Below are positions 43,204 through 54,155 of a DNA stretch of 64,000 bases, piece after piece. Under the pieces are notes generated by a model, which had not been told where the DNA came from, did not search any database, and saw only the letters and a list, made by a program, of their open reading frames with translations. Source of the stretch: Magnolia sinica (taxonomy: Eukaryota; Streptophyta; Magnoliopsida; Magnoliales; Magnoliaceae); the NCBI RefSeq assembly GCF_029962835.1, contig NC_080577.1, forward strand, positions 3,596,001 through 3,660,000. Direction: 5' to 3'. Position numbers and translations under genes: made by a program. How positions within the stretch are numbered: the stretch's first letter is position 1; the number at the start of each line of letters is the position of its first letter.

Positions 43204-45536
43204 TTTCTCTTTATTTATTTATTTAAATGATAGGGCATGTTCATGGTGGTTTCCATATGATTCACCTTTGCACATGCGCCATGATTGCCTCTTGAGTCTC
43301 CAATGTGAATCACTCAGCATTTTTCTACTTTTGATCATGTGAGAAAGAATGCTAGTCACACACATCATTTTGCATTGAGTTCCAATGAGACATGTGACAG
43401 GTGTGTGAATATCTGGGTCAATCATCCAGAAGCAGGTCACTGGATATGGGATTTGAGGAAAAAATGACCATTGCCTATTTTTGTGTCCTGCTACAATCAA
43501 GCAGTTTGGACTTAGGATTTGTCCAATCGGCTTACTTTTGGGCCATTGGTCACATATGGTGTGGCCTGCTATCTCCCCCAAGAGATATTTGTGGATTGTG
43601 GAATGGGATGCCTCGTAGCTTGTATAGTCCTTATGAATTATTGTCTTGGACTATGGGTCAATGCTGAAATAGGGTGAACTGGACCAATCACTTATCCAGG
43701 TTGGGGCCCTTATAGTTGATGCGGCTATGTAGTCCTCCAATCAGCAAGGAGTACCGACCTCTTTCATTCATTGGTGGTGATATTTGCACAAGGTGTCATA
43801 GCTTTTACTCCAAAAAAGCTAAAAGCTAATGTTCTTATATACTCAACAATTAATGCTCAATGCTTCCTATGTCGGTAAAAATCTCACGTGTCATCCATTG
43901 ACATTCAACTTTTGATGACTTGAATATCTCAAAGCATGATTTAGGGGTATCTTGCGTCCAAATCCCTTTATAAATTAGAAGCAACAAAGCTACCAGACAA
44001 CTCAGGAGATCACTGAAATTTGCATGAACACCAGGGTTTTCTGTTTTGGGAGCTCCAAGCTTCCTATTGATGTTCCCAATCCTCGTCCTCCGAGCAATAT
44101 TTTCTTTGAATAATTTTCCTGTCCATCATAGTTGCATCTTGGATTTGCTTGGTATGTCCTCAGGAATGCAGGAACTCTTCATTATTGACATAAGCCAAGT
44201 ATGCTTGTGTTTTTTGTCCATATGGGCATGTCAGTCACATGTCTCAAAAGAGCTGGTGTTGGTATGGATAGTGTATCCAGGATCCAAAGTCTGGCTTAGT
44301 GGTGGTCCCAACTGTTGAAAATTGAGACTTCTTTAACTTTGTGAATCACATTTTCTTTTGGTGCCACCTTTTTAAAAAAATAATCTTGCAGGTGAGACAG
44401 TACCAAGAGGCGGTTAGAATCAAGTGTAGAGAGATCACAAGAGGTAAGTGCTGAGAAAAGAAGAAAAACAGAAACAGCAGCAATATAGCATGTGAAAGAA
44501 GAAGAATTGTTGAAGAAGACCTTCAATCAGTGCTAGTGGAGTTGCAATACAAGAAAGTATAAGACCTTCAATCAGTGCTAGTGGAGTTGCAATACAAGAA
44601 AGTATAGGAAAATTCCATCTTCGAAGATCCAATTGCTGGAGCTAGGAAACAACAGTTTTATTCTTGGAGGGAGGGTATTTGCCTGAACAAACAAAATCAA
44701 ATCAAATGAAACTTTTTTAGACATAAAAATTCTCTCTCTAGGCTATAGAGCAGAAAAAAAAAAAAAGAAGAAAAGAAATTGACACACTGGGACCCCTATT
44801 GACTTGTTGCACAAGCTAACTATTAAAAGGGAACTAAATAATTAAGGACCGTCTATATAGACCATAAGGGTCTCACATTTCTACTAGAACAAATACCACC
44901 ACATGTTTGGGACCCACAGGAAAATCATCACGCTGGTCGGGCTTGTCAAATGTATTGGTGGGGCGTAGACACCCTGATCGAGCTGCAAATCATATAATCT
45001 GTTTGGACAGATTTGGGGTTCCAATTATCAATTGAACGAGCTGTTGAGCGAACCCTTAATTGACGCTCATACGTGTGTGATCAATGGTCTGGATGCATCA
45101 ACAGTACTCAAATTCAAACTAGCTCTACTCGGCACACTTCTGATCAGAATTTTGGGCAGATTCTTCCTGAATCATTTGTTGAATAGATTTATACTTATTT
45201 ATTTTTGGTTCACAAGAACTGCTTAAATCATCTCTAGATGAGGGTTGGATTTTACCCATGTCTTCACTCTTTCACATGCTGGGGACTTTGGAATCCGGTT
45301 CTCAAAGTTCTTTCATTTCATTTTTCTTTTCTTTTTTCCTTCTTCATTGTTTTATGACTAAATTTTATTGAATCAAGTGATTAAGTTAATCATGCTAGGT
45401 TTAGAGTTGCCTCTTGAAATCCTTCCTCCACAAGGTTACCTAATAAAACATTAGTCCATAAGCCAATCATGATATGAATGTAGGAGCTGTTGGTGTATAT
45501 ACTTTCAAGTTTGTATAAATATGATCATTACATATG

Positions 45537-45568
<32 letters not shown>

Positions 45569-47242
45569 ATATATATATATATATATATATATCAAGTTTT
45601 ATGAATATGATCATTGCTTAGTCTCTGTTTGTCTTCATAAAAAAAATTGAACTTTGTATGAATGTGATCATTGCATAGGTTCTGGATCGCATCTGCAAAT
45701 GGCTTCTGCATCTGGCAAGGCCCAAGAGAGTTACTCTTTAAGATCTGAAGTTCCTGCCCCCCCATCCAACACTGCTCTAGGAGGAAAGGCTTCCCTTCAG
45801 CCAAAAAGGACCCCCGTCTCCGATAAAGAGATTGAAGCTATTTTGGTATGCATGACTTGACTGCTTAGATGTTACGGGAAACTTCATCGTTCACCTGGAT
45901 GGCATATTGCAGGAAGTATCCATTTACTCCAGTTCTGAGCTGTTAAATCTGGTGACCAGAGTTCTAATGGCTGCAACTCATTTAGTTGGAATGCTTCACC
46001 ACCTTAAGCCCTAGATCAGGCAGAGTAAAGGATAACTCCATGCTGTGGTTCAAAATATCAGCCTGAATGCATCTGTTTTCTGAAAAAAAATTTCAAAGGC
46101 CAGTATGACCAATATGTATTGATCTTTTGAAAAACACATCTGTTATGGTACTGATATTTTGGACGTTGTTCCATGCCCCAAAATGAATGCTTGTGCAGCC
46201 TTTAATCCTAGGTTATTTTATTTGAAAAATTGAGAGTAAGTGTCATGTCCATTACTTCTCCATAAGCAGCAAATCGTTGTGCACTTTTGATATTTCCACC
46301 AGCATATTATAATGTTTTAATATTTACATGCTGCACCAAAACTTTTATTGTTGCGATGAAGCGCCATTTTGGCCATGTTCTTTTCCCTGTTTTCTTGGTA
46401 GTTTTTGGTCATGACTTAAGAGTGTTGCCAGGATAAAACCTGTGAAAATATCATAATTTTGCACAAGCTTTGCTAAGCCCACATGCATGGATAAGGCAGG
46501 TCATGTATGTGCGACATGTGCCATCATAGCACATTGATACGAGATCCAATCCATTTGTCAGAGTGGCAGAATGTAGATGCTCTCACCCAAGAATCGGGTA
46601 GGTCCACTGTTTACAAAACAAATGTGTGGCTGAGAAAACTTGGCTGAAGTTTTCTTCCCTGTTGAACCAATCCTCCTAACATTATGGTCTACCTGCTGAA
46701 CGGACTGGATTTACTATTGGGTGAGAACATATACAAAGGTCAGACCTACCTGATGGATGGCTTGGATATTGCACATGTTGGTCACACTTGCACATGTGAT
46801 GGTGTATATACAAACTGCCTTGTGGATGTCTATGGTCTTAGCAAAGCTCAATTTGCACAACCCCAGCCCCTGTATTTTATTGTTGGCTCTGCTATGAAAT
46901 TTATTTCTTTGCGTGTTTGGAGAATAGTGGTATTATTTTCTTTACCTTCTTAGGAAATTCTTTTGTTGTATGTACGTCTTCAAGGTCTAACCCTGCGCAT
47001 GCAAGGTCTTATATCCATTTTTTCAGAAATCTTGTGATTTTAGCTCCATAAAAAATACTCATATATCCCTATTTGTTATGCTAGCATACACATGCCATGC
47101 TGCTTGCTGTGATGAGATAAAAAAGACCTGTTTTTCTTTTTTTTTCTTTTTCTGTTTTTTTTCTTTTATCCTCTGTGTGTGTGTGTGTGGATACTGTTTC
47201 TGATTAGTGAAATGCTCTGTGCAGTTGGGTGGCTGCTTTTGA
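39704..47242 (+). CDS. Kgd4/MRPS36/YMR31-like small mitochondrial protein
   Basis: Three exons, 39704-39791, 45679-45845 and 47225-47242, join in phase with GT-AG introns and give 90 residues. The N-terminal PLIKFPQR (11-18) and the C-terminal KRTPVSDKEIEAILLGG (72-88) match the plan of the MRPS36/Kgd4 family: a PLIxFPxR word near the start and a short helical end with EIE. In yeast, plants and animals this protein links the E3 subunit to the E1-E2 core of mitochondrial 2-oxoglutarate dehydrogenase; older annotation calls it mitoribosomal protein S36. The middle is rich in Ser, Ala and Pro. The last exon codes only L-G-G-C-F and the stop. The ATG at 39704 is the first in frame and lies in a purine-rich GAGAGAG context. 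Family assignment rests on motifs only; the gene structure is the firmer part. Confidence 0.78.
39994..40352. mobile_element. MITE with CTACAAGTCCTTGT ends
   Basis: Left end CTACAAGTCCTTGTAGTATT, right end CCACAAGGACTTGTAG: a terminal inverted repeat of about 16 bases that continues more loosely. The inside has GGGCCACACCACAGAAAAC and GATCAGCCTGATTTTGG, shared with other elements in the window. It begins about 200 bases inside the intron. Confidence 0.7.
40740..42830 (-). mobile_element. RTE-type LINE remnant, antisense to the gene
   Basis: On the minus strand, from 42814 down: WEKWHGYVRWL-type start of the RT-upstream region, LVWLTKLLN, ISTIIPIYKNKGG and NYHGITLMSHIMKL (about 42200-41990), then HLDVSFINLEKVYDRIPT (about 41870-41820), a YDIVLIDE catalytic-region remnant (about 41610) and near 40850 a GRPKRTWVEVVRKD C-terminal word. 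These are signature words of plant RTE-clade elements. Frames are broken many times; no ends or target duplication found. Confidence 0.8.
43160..43202. repeat. (CT)n microsatellite
   Basis: About twenty CT units. Confidence 0.9.
44519..44608. repeat. 45-base tandem duplication
   Basis: ACCTTCAATCAGTGCTAGTG at 44519 recurs at 44564. The two copies are almost identical, implying a recent event. Confidence 0.9.
45538..45592. repeat. (CT)n followed by (TA)n
   Basis: Adjacent dinucleotide tracts about 90 bases before exon 2 of the Kgd4-like gene. Confidence 0.9.
46457..46862. mobile_element. MITE, GCTTTGCTAAG family, copy B (Kgd4-like intron 2)
   Basis: Left end TTGCACAAGCTTTGCTAAGC, right end CTTAGCAAAGCTCAATTTGC. 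Internally GAGATCCAATCCATTTG is mirrored by GATGGCTTGGATATTGC. Same family as 19685-20056 and 58230-58560. Confidence 0.78.
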
Positions 47243-47588
47243 TCTTGTTCGATTGCCACGAGAGCACCTGCTTGATGGGGTTGGGGTTATTGTTTTTGTT
47301 AGCTCGCGAGATTGAGCTCTGCAGATGGATGTGGAAAGCTGTTGTATTTACTCTTCTTTGAAGGGATTGATGAAGATAATTATTTATAATAAAAGAAGTG
47401 CGAAAAATCAAAGGGTGTGTTTGTTCTCATTCGATTTGCAAGATCTACTAGGTGTAGAATGCTTTTGTTCTCATTCCATTTGTGAGCCCTACTAGGAGTA
47501 GAACTGTGAAGTTGCGATGAAAGGTAAGAAATGCTGTCTGACCTGTGATGGGTTCCTGCATATGACTCTCTATTTTTTAATTTTTTAA

Positions 47589-47646
<58 letters not shown>

Positions 47647-48060
47647 GAATACTAAGTCGTGAAACATGTGGGCATCCGAGGTGGGCACCCGTCCTTGTAC
47701 TGATCCCCATCAGTGCTAAGCTGCTGAGTTCTGATGGCATTGGATTTTGGCGATTTAGAAGAAAATGCTTGCATGATTACTATGAGTAAGCGTTAGTAAG
47801 GGCGTGCCCACACTGACAAAATCGTTCTTGGTGTGGAAGTTTCTTGGGATTTTTTCAAAATTTGAGGTTTTTCTTCGGAAAATCTTGCCAAAAATAGGAA
47901 TATTTAAAATATTTATTTTAAATTATTAAATAAATTAAAAAGACACGTGTATTTTAAAATGTGCCGAAAATTTGAAAACCTCACTATAATATCATGTAAT
48001 GCAATCCTTTAAAAAAGATCATGTAATGTATTTATCAAGATATTATACTGAGATTTTTAA
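47243..48060. other. 3' flank of the Kgd4-like gene
   Basis: 3' untranslated region followed by AT-rich intergenic DNA with a (TA)n tract. A short partial duplication (TTTTGTTCTCATTCSATTTG) occurs near 47420 and 47465. No gene. Confidence 0.6.
47594..47641. repeat. (TA)n microsatellite
   Basis: About 24 TA units. Confidence 0.95.
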
Positions 48061-49110
48061 ATTCGCAGCGGTATTTGTCACATTGGGCATGCCTCCCACT
48101 TATGTGAGATGAACGACTTCATGTGCACGAGATCCATCCTGTGTATCAGGTGTGCCACCTAAGGCCAAATGTTTGGCCTTGACCTGAACATTACACCGAT
48201 TCAGAACTCAGGTGGACCTCACCATAAGAAAATTTGTCAAATCATGCAGTGATGTTTTAAAATCTGCCAAGATTTTGAAATTTTGGAAAATCTTGAGCAA
48301 ATATTGCCTAATATTTATTTGTGATATTATTGCGATGTTCTCAAATTCTCTTTTATATTTGTCACATTGGGCATTCCTACCACTTGTGCTAGATGAATGA
48401 CTTTATGCGGATGAGATCCATATTGTCCATCAGGTGGGTGGGTGTGAGAAAAATGGTACCCACGAGGTCGACCTAATGGCGTCCACCTCATGAGAGCTTC
48501 CAATGAGGAAAACGGATTGCGTATAGAGTTACCCAGTAAGCTCTTATCGTGCCGAGTAAACTCAGTTGAGCCCACCTTGAATGTATGTGGTCTATCTACA
48601 CCGTCCATCTGCTTTTCCATGTAATTTGAGGGGTTGAACCCAAAATTGAAGTATATCCAACGATCAAGTGGACATCCATACCATGCATTTGGTAGGTCCC
48701 AAGTTATGGGATGTGCCAAAAATCAACTGTATCTATGACTCAATTGGGCCACGCCATCCAAAACAATGTGAAATCATGTCTAAAACATCTAAAAGTACTT
48801 GGTGGAGCGTACCTGAGTTTTGGAATGGCCTGAAATTTGGTGGGACCCCTCATTCAAGTGGGACACACACAATGGATGGGCTGGATGTCTAAATCACATC
48901 TCACTAACCCCTATATAAAATCAGGAAGGTTTCAATGGGTGGACATTCAGTCTCAACCTTTGTCTGTGGTACGGCCCACCTAAGTCATGGATTGGCCTTA
49001 ATTTTAAGCCCATGGCTCACCATGAAAGGGTGCATCTGATTAATGAGATTGATGTCCATCACACATCACATCACGGTGGGTCCTACAGAGCTCGATCTAT
49101 ATAGAAAGAG
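48060..49110. repeat. Cluster of nested MITE-like elements
   Basis: TGTCACATTGGGCATGCC at about 48077 recurs as TGTCACATTGGGCATTCC at about 48359, each followed by a GATGA...GATCCAT end like that of the element at 39174-39592. A further TIR-like end, GATGGGCTGGATGTC, lies near 48875, and GGTGGGTCCTACAGAGC near 49075. At least three elements or fragments; boundaries not separable by eye. Confidence 0.55.
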
Positions 49111-49255
49111 AGTTGCTCACACGCAACTTGGACGTACAACTAATTGTGTACGGGACTACCTACCACATGTGCATTGAATAGTAAAAAGGAAGCCTCTGCG
49201 CTTTCTCTATCTCAATTTAATAAGAAATTCTCATACGAAACTTAGTGGACTTTAT

Positions 49256-49982
49256 ATATCCTATGCTTGTGGCCCATCAAAAGCTTTAAATTTCAACACC
49301 TGGTCAAGGGTTCGAGCACCCATAGGTGGTGAAATCCCACTAAAGTGTGAGTGTGTGGTGGTGTGTGTTAAAAAAAAAAAGAGCTTTAAATTTCATTATT
49401 TTTGGCTAAAGTATATATTTCAAAGGGCTTATTACCATCATTTTTGTCAAACATCACATTTGTATGCTAATTAAGGATGTTAAAGTTGATTTAGTAATTA
49501 AATTCAAACTCTTATAAATAGCTACATAATTAAAGTTCATAGCTACTTTTGGACTATAGGGGATTCCAAATCCATGGTGCCAAATACAATTGGAGAATTC
49601 CAAATTCAAGAGATTTCAAATCCATGGTGCCAACCAAAGCCTTAGGGGTTGTTTGGCACAAAGGAAATGAGAGGATTTGAGGGTATTCCGAATCCGTACG
49701 ATTGTTTGGTAGAGTGGAGTAAAGGATATTCCAAATCCTGGGGATTTCGATTCCTAACTTTTGGTAGTCACTCCCTTGTGATCCTATGCTTGTGGCTCAT
49801 CCGAGGCTTGTAATTTCATCATTTTTGCCAAAGTATATATTTCAATAGCTTATTATAATTATTGTGTTAAACATTACATGCATGCACTAATCAAGATTTG
49901 AAATCTAGGGTATTTCAAATTAAGGAGATTTCTAATCCTAGTATTCTGATACCATAGTGCCAAACAAGGTTTGTGAGTCCAT
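49256..49982. repeat. Duplicated AT-rich repeat with GTGCCAA ends
   Basis: CCTATGCTTGTGGCCCATC at about 49259 recurs as CCTATGCTTGTGGCTCATC at about 49782, each followed by a similar 150-200 bases (AAAGTATATATTTCAA, then CTTATTA). Nearby are GGTGCCAAATAC, GGTGCCAACCAAAG and AGTGCCAAACAAGG ends and a GGGGTTGTTTGGCAC end at about 49649, as in hAT or Harbinger-type MITEs. Confidence 0.55.
49296..49381 (+). mobile_element. 5'-truncated tRNA-derived SINE with target-site duplication
   Basis: 86 bases flanked by a perfect 14-base duplication AGCTTTAAATTTCA at 49282-49295 and 49382-49395. The body starts ACACCTGGTCAAGGGTTCGA, where GGGTTCGAGCACCC resembles a tRNA B box, and ends in a GTGTG stretch plus an 11-base A tail. 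It sits inside the left copy of the duplicated AT-rich repeat. Confidence 0.8.
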
Positions 49983-50385
49983 GGGCCCACCTAGATGTAT
50001 GTGTTGTATATCCACATTGTCTATTTATTTTGTCAACTCATTTTAGGACATGGGCCTAAAAAAAAAAAAAATTTAAATCTCAGGTGGACAACCACACTGG
50101 AAACAGTGGTCATTGAACACCCACTACTAAAAACTTCCTATGGTCCACCATAATGGTTATTTGCCATCCAACCTGTTGATAAGGTTACACACACATCAGA
50201 TCTAATAAAGGGAAAATATAAATATCAGATTATCCAAAACTTTAGTGACCTTGCAATGACTACTGTTTTCCTGTGGTGTGGTCCGCCATAGTTTTCTATT
50301 GCTTCATTTATGGGGGCATGCCCAAAAGTGAACTGGAAACACAGATGGAATGCATGGATATACAAACATGCATGCAGGTGGGCCC
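49983..50385. mobile_element. GGGCCCACC-family MITE
   Basis: Left end GGGCCCACCTAGATGTATGT, right end the inverse of GGGCCCACCTGCATGCATGT. The centre has GCCATCCAACCTGTTGATAAGG and GTTTTCCTGTGGTGTGG, shared with the sister copies. Confidence 0.78.
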
Positions 50386-50517
50386 CACGGTAAGCAACTC
50401 ACCTCGTACTCACTTAATCCGCACCGGTTACAATCCACCTTAAATGGGCTCCTCTATTGTAAGGGAGTGGATTAGGTGAGACCCTGGCCTCATCCACAAC
50501 GGTGCAGCCCTTACCAT

Positions 50518-50662
50518 GGGCCCACTTTGATGTGTGTATTATGTATCTACCCTCTGTTCATCCGTTCTCTCATATAATTTCAGGGCATTATCCAGAAGCA
50601 GATCTAAATCTGAAAAAATGGATGGGCAAGATGGATACAGAATACACAAATTAAGGTGGGCC
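50518..50662. mobile_element. Short deletion derivative of the same MITE family
   Basis: Ends GGGCCCACTTTGATGTGTGT and ACACAAATTAAGGTGGGCC frame only about 145 bases. The central CCATCCAACCTGTTGATAAGG block is missing. Confidence 0.65.
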
Positions 50663-50697
50663 TCACCCTACGGAGTGGTTGTAAGATCACGGAGGAA

Positions 50698-51190
50698 GCG
50701 GATTGCGTGATGCCCCTGCCCGGATGAAATCGATCTAGGCAGGGGCTGGGCCCACCGTGATGTATATATAGTTTTTTAATTCACTATGTTCATCCGTTTT
50801 TTCATATCATTTAAAGATAAGATATCAAAAGTGAGGTAGATATAAGGCTCACACGGTGGGAATTGACCGCTTACCATCAAATACTTCAAAGGGACCACCG
50901 AGGTTTTAGATCAAGCTGACATTAGTTTTTTTCAAATCATTCATATTTTTGTGACCTTATGAACAGGTTGGATAGTAAATAAACATCATGATGGGCCCTC
51001 AGAAGGTTTCAACAGTGGCCGTCATTGTCACCACTGGTTCATGTGGTGTAGTCCACTTGAACCTTGTATCTTCCTCGTTTTTTGGATCGTATCTTAAAAT
51101 GACCACAAAAAATGGATTAACGGCGTGGATGACGGTGGATCTTATAAAGCCCCTGCCTGGACCGATATCCGTCCAGCGGGACTCTAAGCG
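50698..51190. mobile_element. GGGCCCACC-family MITE, inverse orientation
   Basis: Begins at GCGGATTGC (50698), with CAGGGGCTGGGCCCACCGTG soon after. The central block is inverted (GTGACCTTATGAACAGGTTGG at about 50951). The right end has AGCCCCTGCCTGGA near 51158 and is less well kept. Confidence 0.7.
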
Positions 51191-52190
51191 TAGAAGAAGA
51201 GCCTTTGGTGAATAAGGATTGAAGAGATAAGTCGCGGCACGTTTGTTAAAGGACATATTCAGGAAATTCTACTGAGTAGGAATGGTTATAACTAGGAAAA
51301 TATACAATTACGGATAAAATCTGCGATGACCATATTAAGGAGAATCTTTTGAAATAGGTAATTAGCAGAACATCATAGATGTATTGATAGGAAAATTTTA
51401 CTTTAAAATATTCAAATACGTGTACCAGATCTCTACGTACATGCCACGTTTGCACGTTTCCTGCTATTCAATTTTTCAGTATCTCCTCGCGCGAATCGCT
51501 TTAGAATTTCTCACACGACAATTTCGTTTATGCGCGGGAAGCGGATCTGCTGGTGTATTGGGTACGTGTCGCGTGAAGACGAGCGCTGACGCTCTTCGAG
51601 CTTCAAGTTGTACGAACGGTTCAAAGAAGTTCAAAGTTACATGGCCCAAAATGATGTATTTATTATATCGACACCGTTATTTTTCCAGATTATTTTAAAG
51701 CATGAGATAAAAAATAATTATATCGAAAGTTCAACTGTACCACATAACAGATAGTAGTAGGATAATGATTTTTCCTGTTAAAATATTGGTAGGGCTCACC
51801 GTAACGTTTATTTTCCATCCAAACTGTTCAAAAGTTCCAAAATACATGTATTAAGAGGAAAAATAAATATCATATTAGCCAAAACTTCTGAAACCCAAAA
51901 GGATTTCAATGGTAAACGTCCAATCCCTCCTGCTTTTTGCATCATGATCCACTTTCTTTAGACTGTCTTATTTTTAGTTTCAACAATAGGATGAGCTCGC
52001 CAAATGTATAGACGGTTTGGATATAACAAATACCTCGTGATCAGACTCACGTAACTTACTGACGTCAACACATCAGTTAGATAGCTGGTGTGTGGTACAG
52101 CAGCCAATCCGCTTCTGCGAGCCCCGGCCAGGACTTGGGTTCGGTAGTGACTGGTCCAGTATCGACGTACGTTCTTGGAAAAGCTCTGTG
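51190..52190. other. Intergenic with a decayed MITE-like stretch
   Basis: 51190-51780 shows no gene. 51780-51960 carries diverged central-block words (TTTCCATCCAAACTGTTC, ATTTCAATGGTAAACGTCC) of the GGGCCCACC family. 51960-52190 is unassigned. Confidence 0.5.
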
Positions 52191-52196
52191 GCTCAA

Positions 52197-52453
52197 CCAT
52201 GATGTTTTTGTTTTATCAACTCCGTCCATCTACTTGACCAGTTCATTTGAGGCATAATCCAAAAGATTAGGTACATTGAAATCTAAGGTGGACCACAACA
52301 TAGGAAAAAGTGACGATTTAAGTTTCACCATTAAAAACTTCCTACAGCCCACTGTAATGTTTATCTTCCAGTTTCCACCGACCTAAGCGAAGGGAAAACA
52401 GAGAAAATTTTAACGGTGGGCATGCATAAACACATGCATCATGGTGGGTCCAC
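52197..52453. mobile_element. GGGCCCACC-family MITE, shortened
   Basis: ACCATGATGTTTTTGTTTTA at the left is mirrored by AAACACATGCATCATGGTGG at the right. The inside retains CACCATTAAAAACTTCCTAC. Confidence 0.65.
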
Positions 52454-52548
52454 GGAGCTTTTTTAGCACCGACCAGCACCGATTCGATGCTGGACCGTCA
52501 CCACCCACCGAATCCGAGTCCCATCCAGAAATCGGATTGGGTACGGAC

Positions 52549-53040
52549 GCGGATTGCGTCCGACCCACGCCCCGACGGTAATCCGTCCGGGGCAGGGCTC
52601 TGTGGGGCCAATGTGATGTAAGTGTTTTATCCACGCCATTCAATGATTTTTTCAGATAATTTTAATATATGAATTAAAAAATGAGGCAATTCCAAAGCTT
52701 AAGTGGACCACCTGCACTGATAATGACACTCACCGTTGAAACCTTTCTAAGGGCCAACGTGATGTTTTTTTTTTTACCATACAACCTATTCATAAGGTCA
52801 CGAAGACGTGATGAAGTGAAAACACAAATATCAGATTGATTCAAAACTTCTTCGGCTCCCAGGAAGTTTTTAATGGTGGACGTTCAATCCCCACTTGGTG
52901 GTCCACTTAAACCTTGGACCTGCCTTAATTTTTGGTTCACATATTAAAATTATTTGGCAAAAGTGTTGAACGCGTGGATAAAACACTTACATCATGGTGG
53001 GCCCCACATTCCGTCCGAGCTGAATAGTTGGCAATCCGCC
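52549..53040. mobile_element. GGGCCCACC-family MITE, complete-looking
   Basis: Outer ends GCGGATTGC (52549) and GCAATCCGC (53031-53039). Then an inverted repeat in which GATGTAAGTGTTTTATCCAC is mirrored by GTGGATAAAACACTTACATC. The centre has the usual AACCTATTCATAAGGTCACG block. About 490 bases with ends of roughly 90 bases. Confidence 0.82.
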
Positions 53041-53065
53041 TCTTATGATATTGAGTAAACTCATT

Positions 53066-53570
53066 TGGGCGCACGGTGAAAAATGCGGTTTATCCACGCA
53101 GTCCATCCATTTTTTCAGCCCATTTAAAGCGTTGAGCCGAAAATTACACTGAAGAAAAAAGTGAAAATAATAACTTCCACCGTTGAAAGGTTTTTTGTGC
53201 GACAGACAAGTAATAAAACAATGGAATAATTGAATTCACCTGACTTGATGAATTGGATGATTTATAAGATGAATGGTTCACATTAATTAATGTTTTGAAC
53301 TTATCTATATAAAATAGAACTAAACTCGTTATTGTGGTATGTAAAATAAGAATTATATTATCATGAAAAGAAGACAGAAATATGAGTTTGATACAAAACT
53401 TCTTGAGCCTCAGGAAGTTTTCAACCGTAGAGGTTCAATTCACACTGTTTCCTATGGTGTGTTTCATTTGATAATTGTATATTCTTTAATTTTGGATACA
53501 AGCTATAAAATTACCTGGTAAAAGGGATGGACGGAGTGGATAAAATACATAAATCATGGTAAACCTCAAA
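53066..53570. mobile_element. GGGCCCACC-family MITE with an altered centre
   Basis: GGTTTATCCACGCAGTCCAT at the left is mirrored by ATGGACGGAGTGGATAAAAT at the right. The centre differs from its sisters (about 53200-53370 is unique AT-rich sequence), so it may carry an insertion or replacement. Confidence 0.65.
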
Positions 53571-53612
53571 GAGTTTACGAAGTACGTCCCACGCACGAGG
53601 TGCCATTGCCTG

Positions 53613-54155
53613 CCGGGGAGACGGATTGGCTACTCCCCCTCACACCGGCCCCGTGGCTGGTGGTAGGTGCTCTGTGGGGTCCACCATGATGTATGTGTTT
53701 CATCCATTCTTTTCATCTGTTTTCACAGATTATTTAATTTATTCATAGAAAAAATTACAAGGATATATTTCTTAGGTGGACCACACCACAGGAAAACAAT
53801 AATGATTGGATATCCACTATTAAAATCCTCCTAAGGCCTAATGTACTGTTTATTTGACATCCAATCTGTTGATTAGGTCATAAATACCCAGATGAAGGGG
53901 AAAAATAAATATCAGATTGATCCAAAACTTTTATGGTCCCCAAAACGTTTTTAATGGTCAAAATTCATTAAACACTGTTTCCTGTAATGTGGTCCACTTG
54001 ATATTGAGATATACCTTCTCTAATACTATAAAATGATCTATAAAAATAGATGAACGGAATGGATGAAACACATACATCATGGTGGGGCCCACAGAGCACC
54101 GACCACCGGCCAATGGCTGGTGGCAGGGGGAGCAGCCAATCCGTTTCCGCCGGGC
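53613..54155. mobile_element. GGGCCCACC-family MITE, best preserved copy
   Basis: An inverted repeat of about 100 bases: ACGGATTGGCTACTCCCCCT (53621) mirrored by AGGGGGAGCAGCCAATCCGT (54125-54144), and GTGCTCTGTGGGGTCCACCA (53667) mirrored by TGGTGGGGCCCACAGAGCAC. The centre is GACATCCAATCTGTTGATTAGG. Non-coding, so it must depend on another element's transposase. Confidence 0.85.

Larger units (their letters stand above)
39792..45678. other. Intron 1 of the Kgd4-like gene (5.9 kb)
   Basis: Contains a MITE (39994-40352), an antisense RTE LINE (40740-42830), (CT)n at 43160-43202, a 45-base tandem duplication (44519-44608) and CT/TA tracts at 45538-45592. 42900-44500 and 44610-45530 hold nothing recognised. 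Confidence 0.75.

Noticed and set aside
49983-54155. Short open frames in the MITE cluster
   Set aside because: They recur because the repeats recur and contain no transposase-like or other domain.
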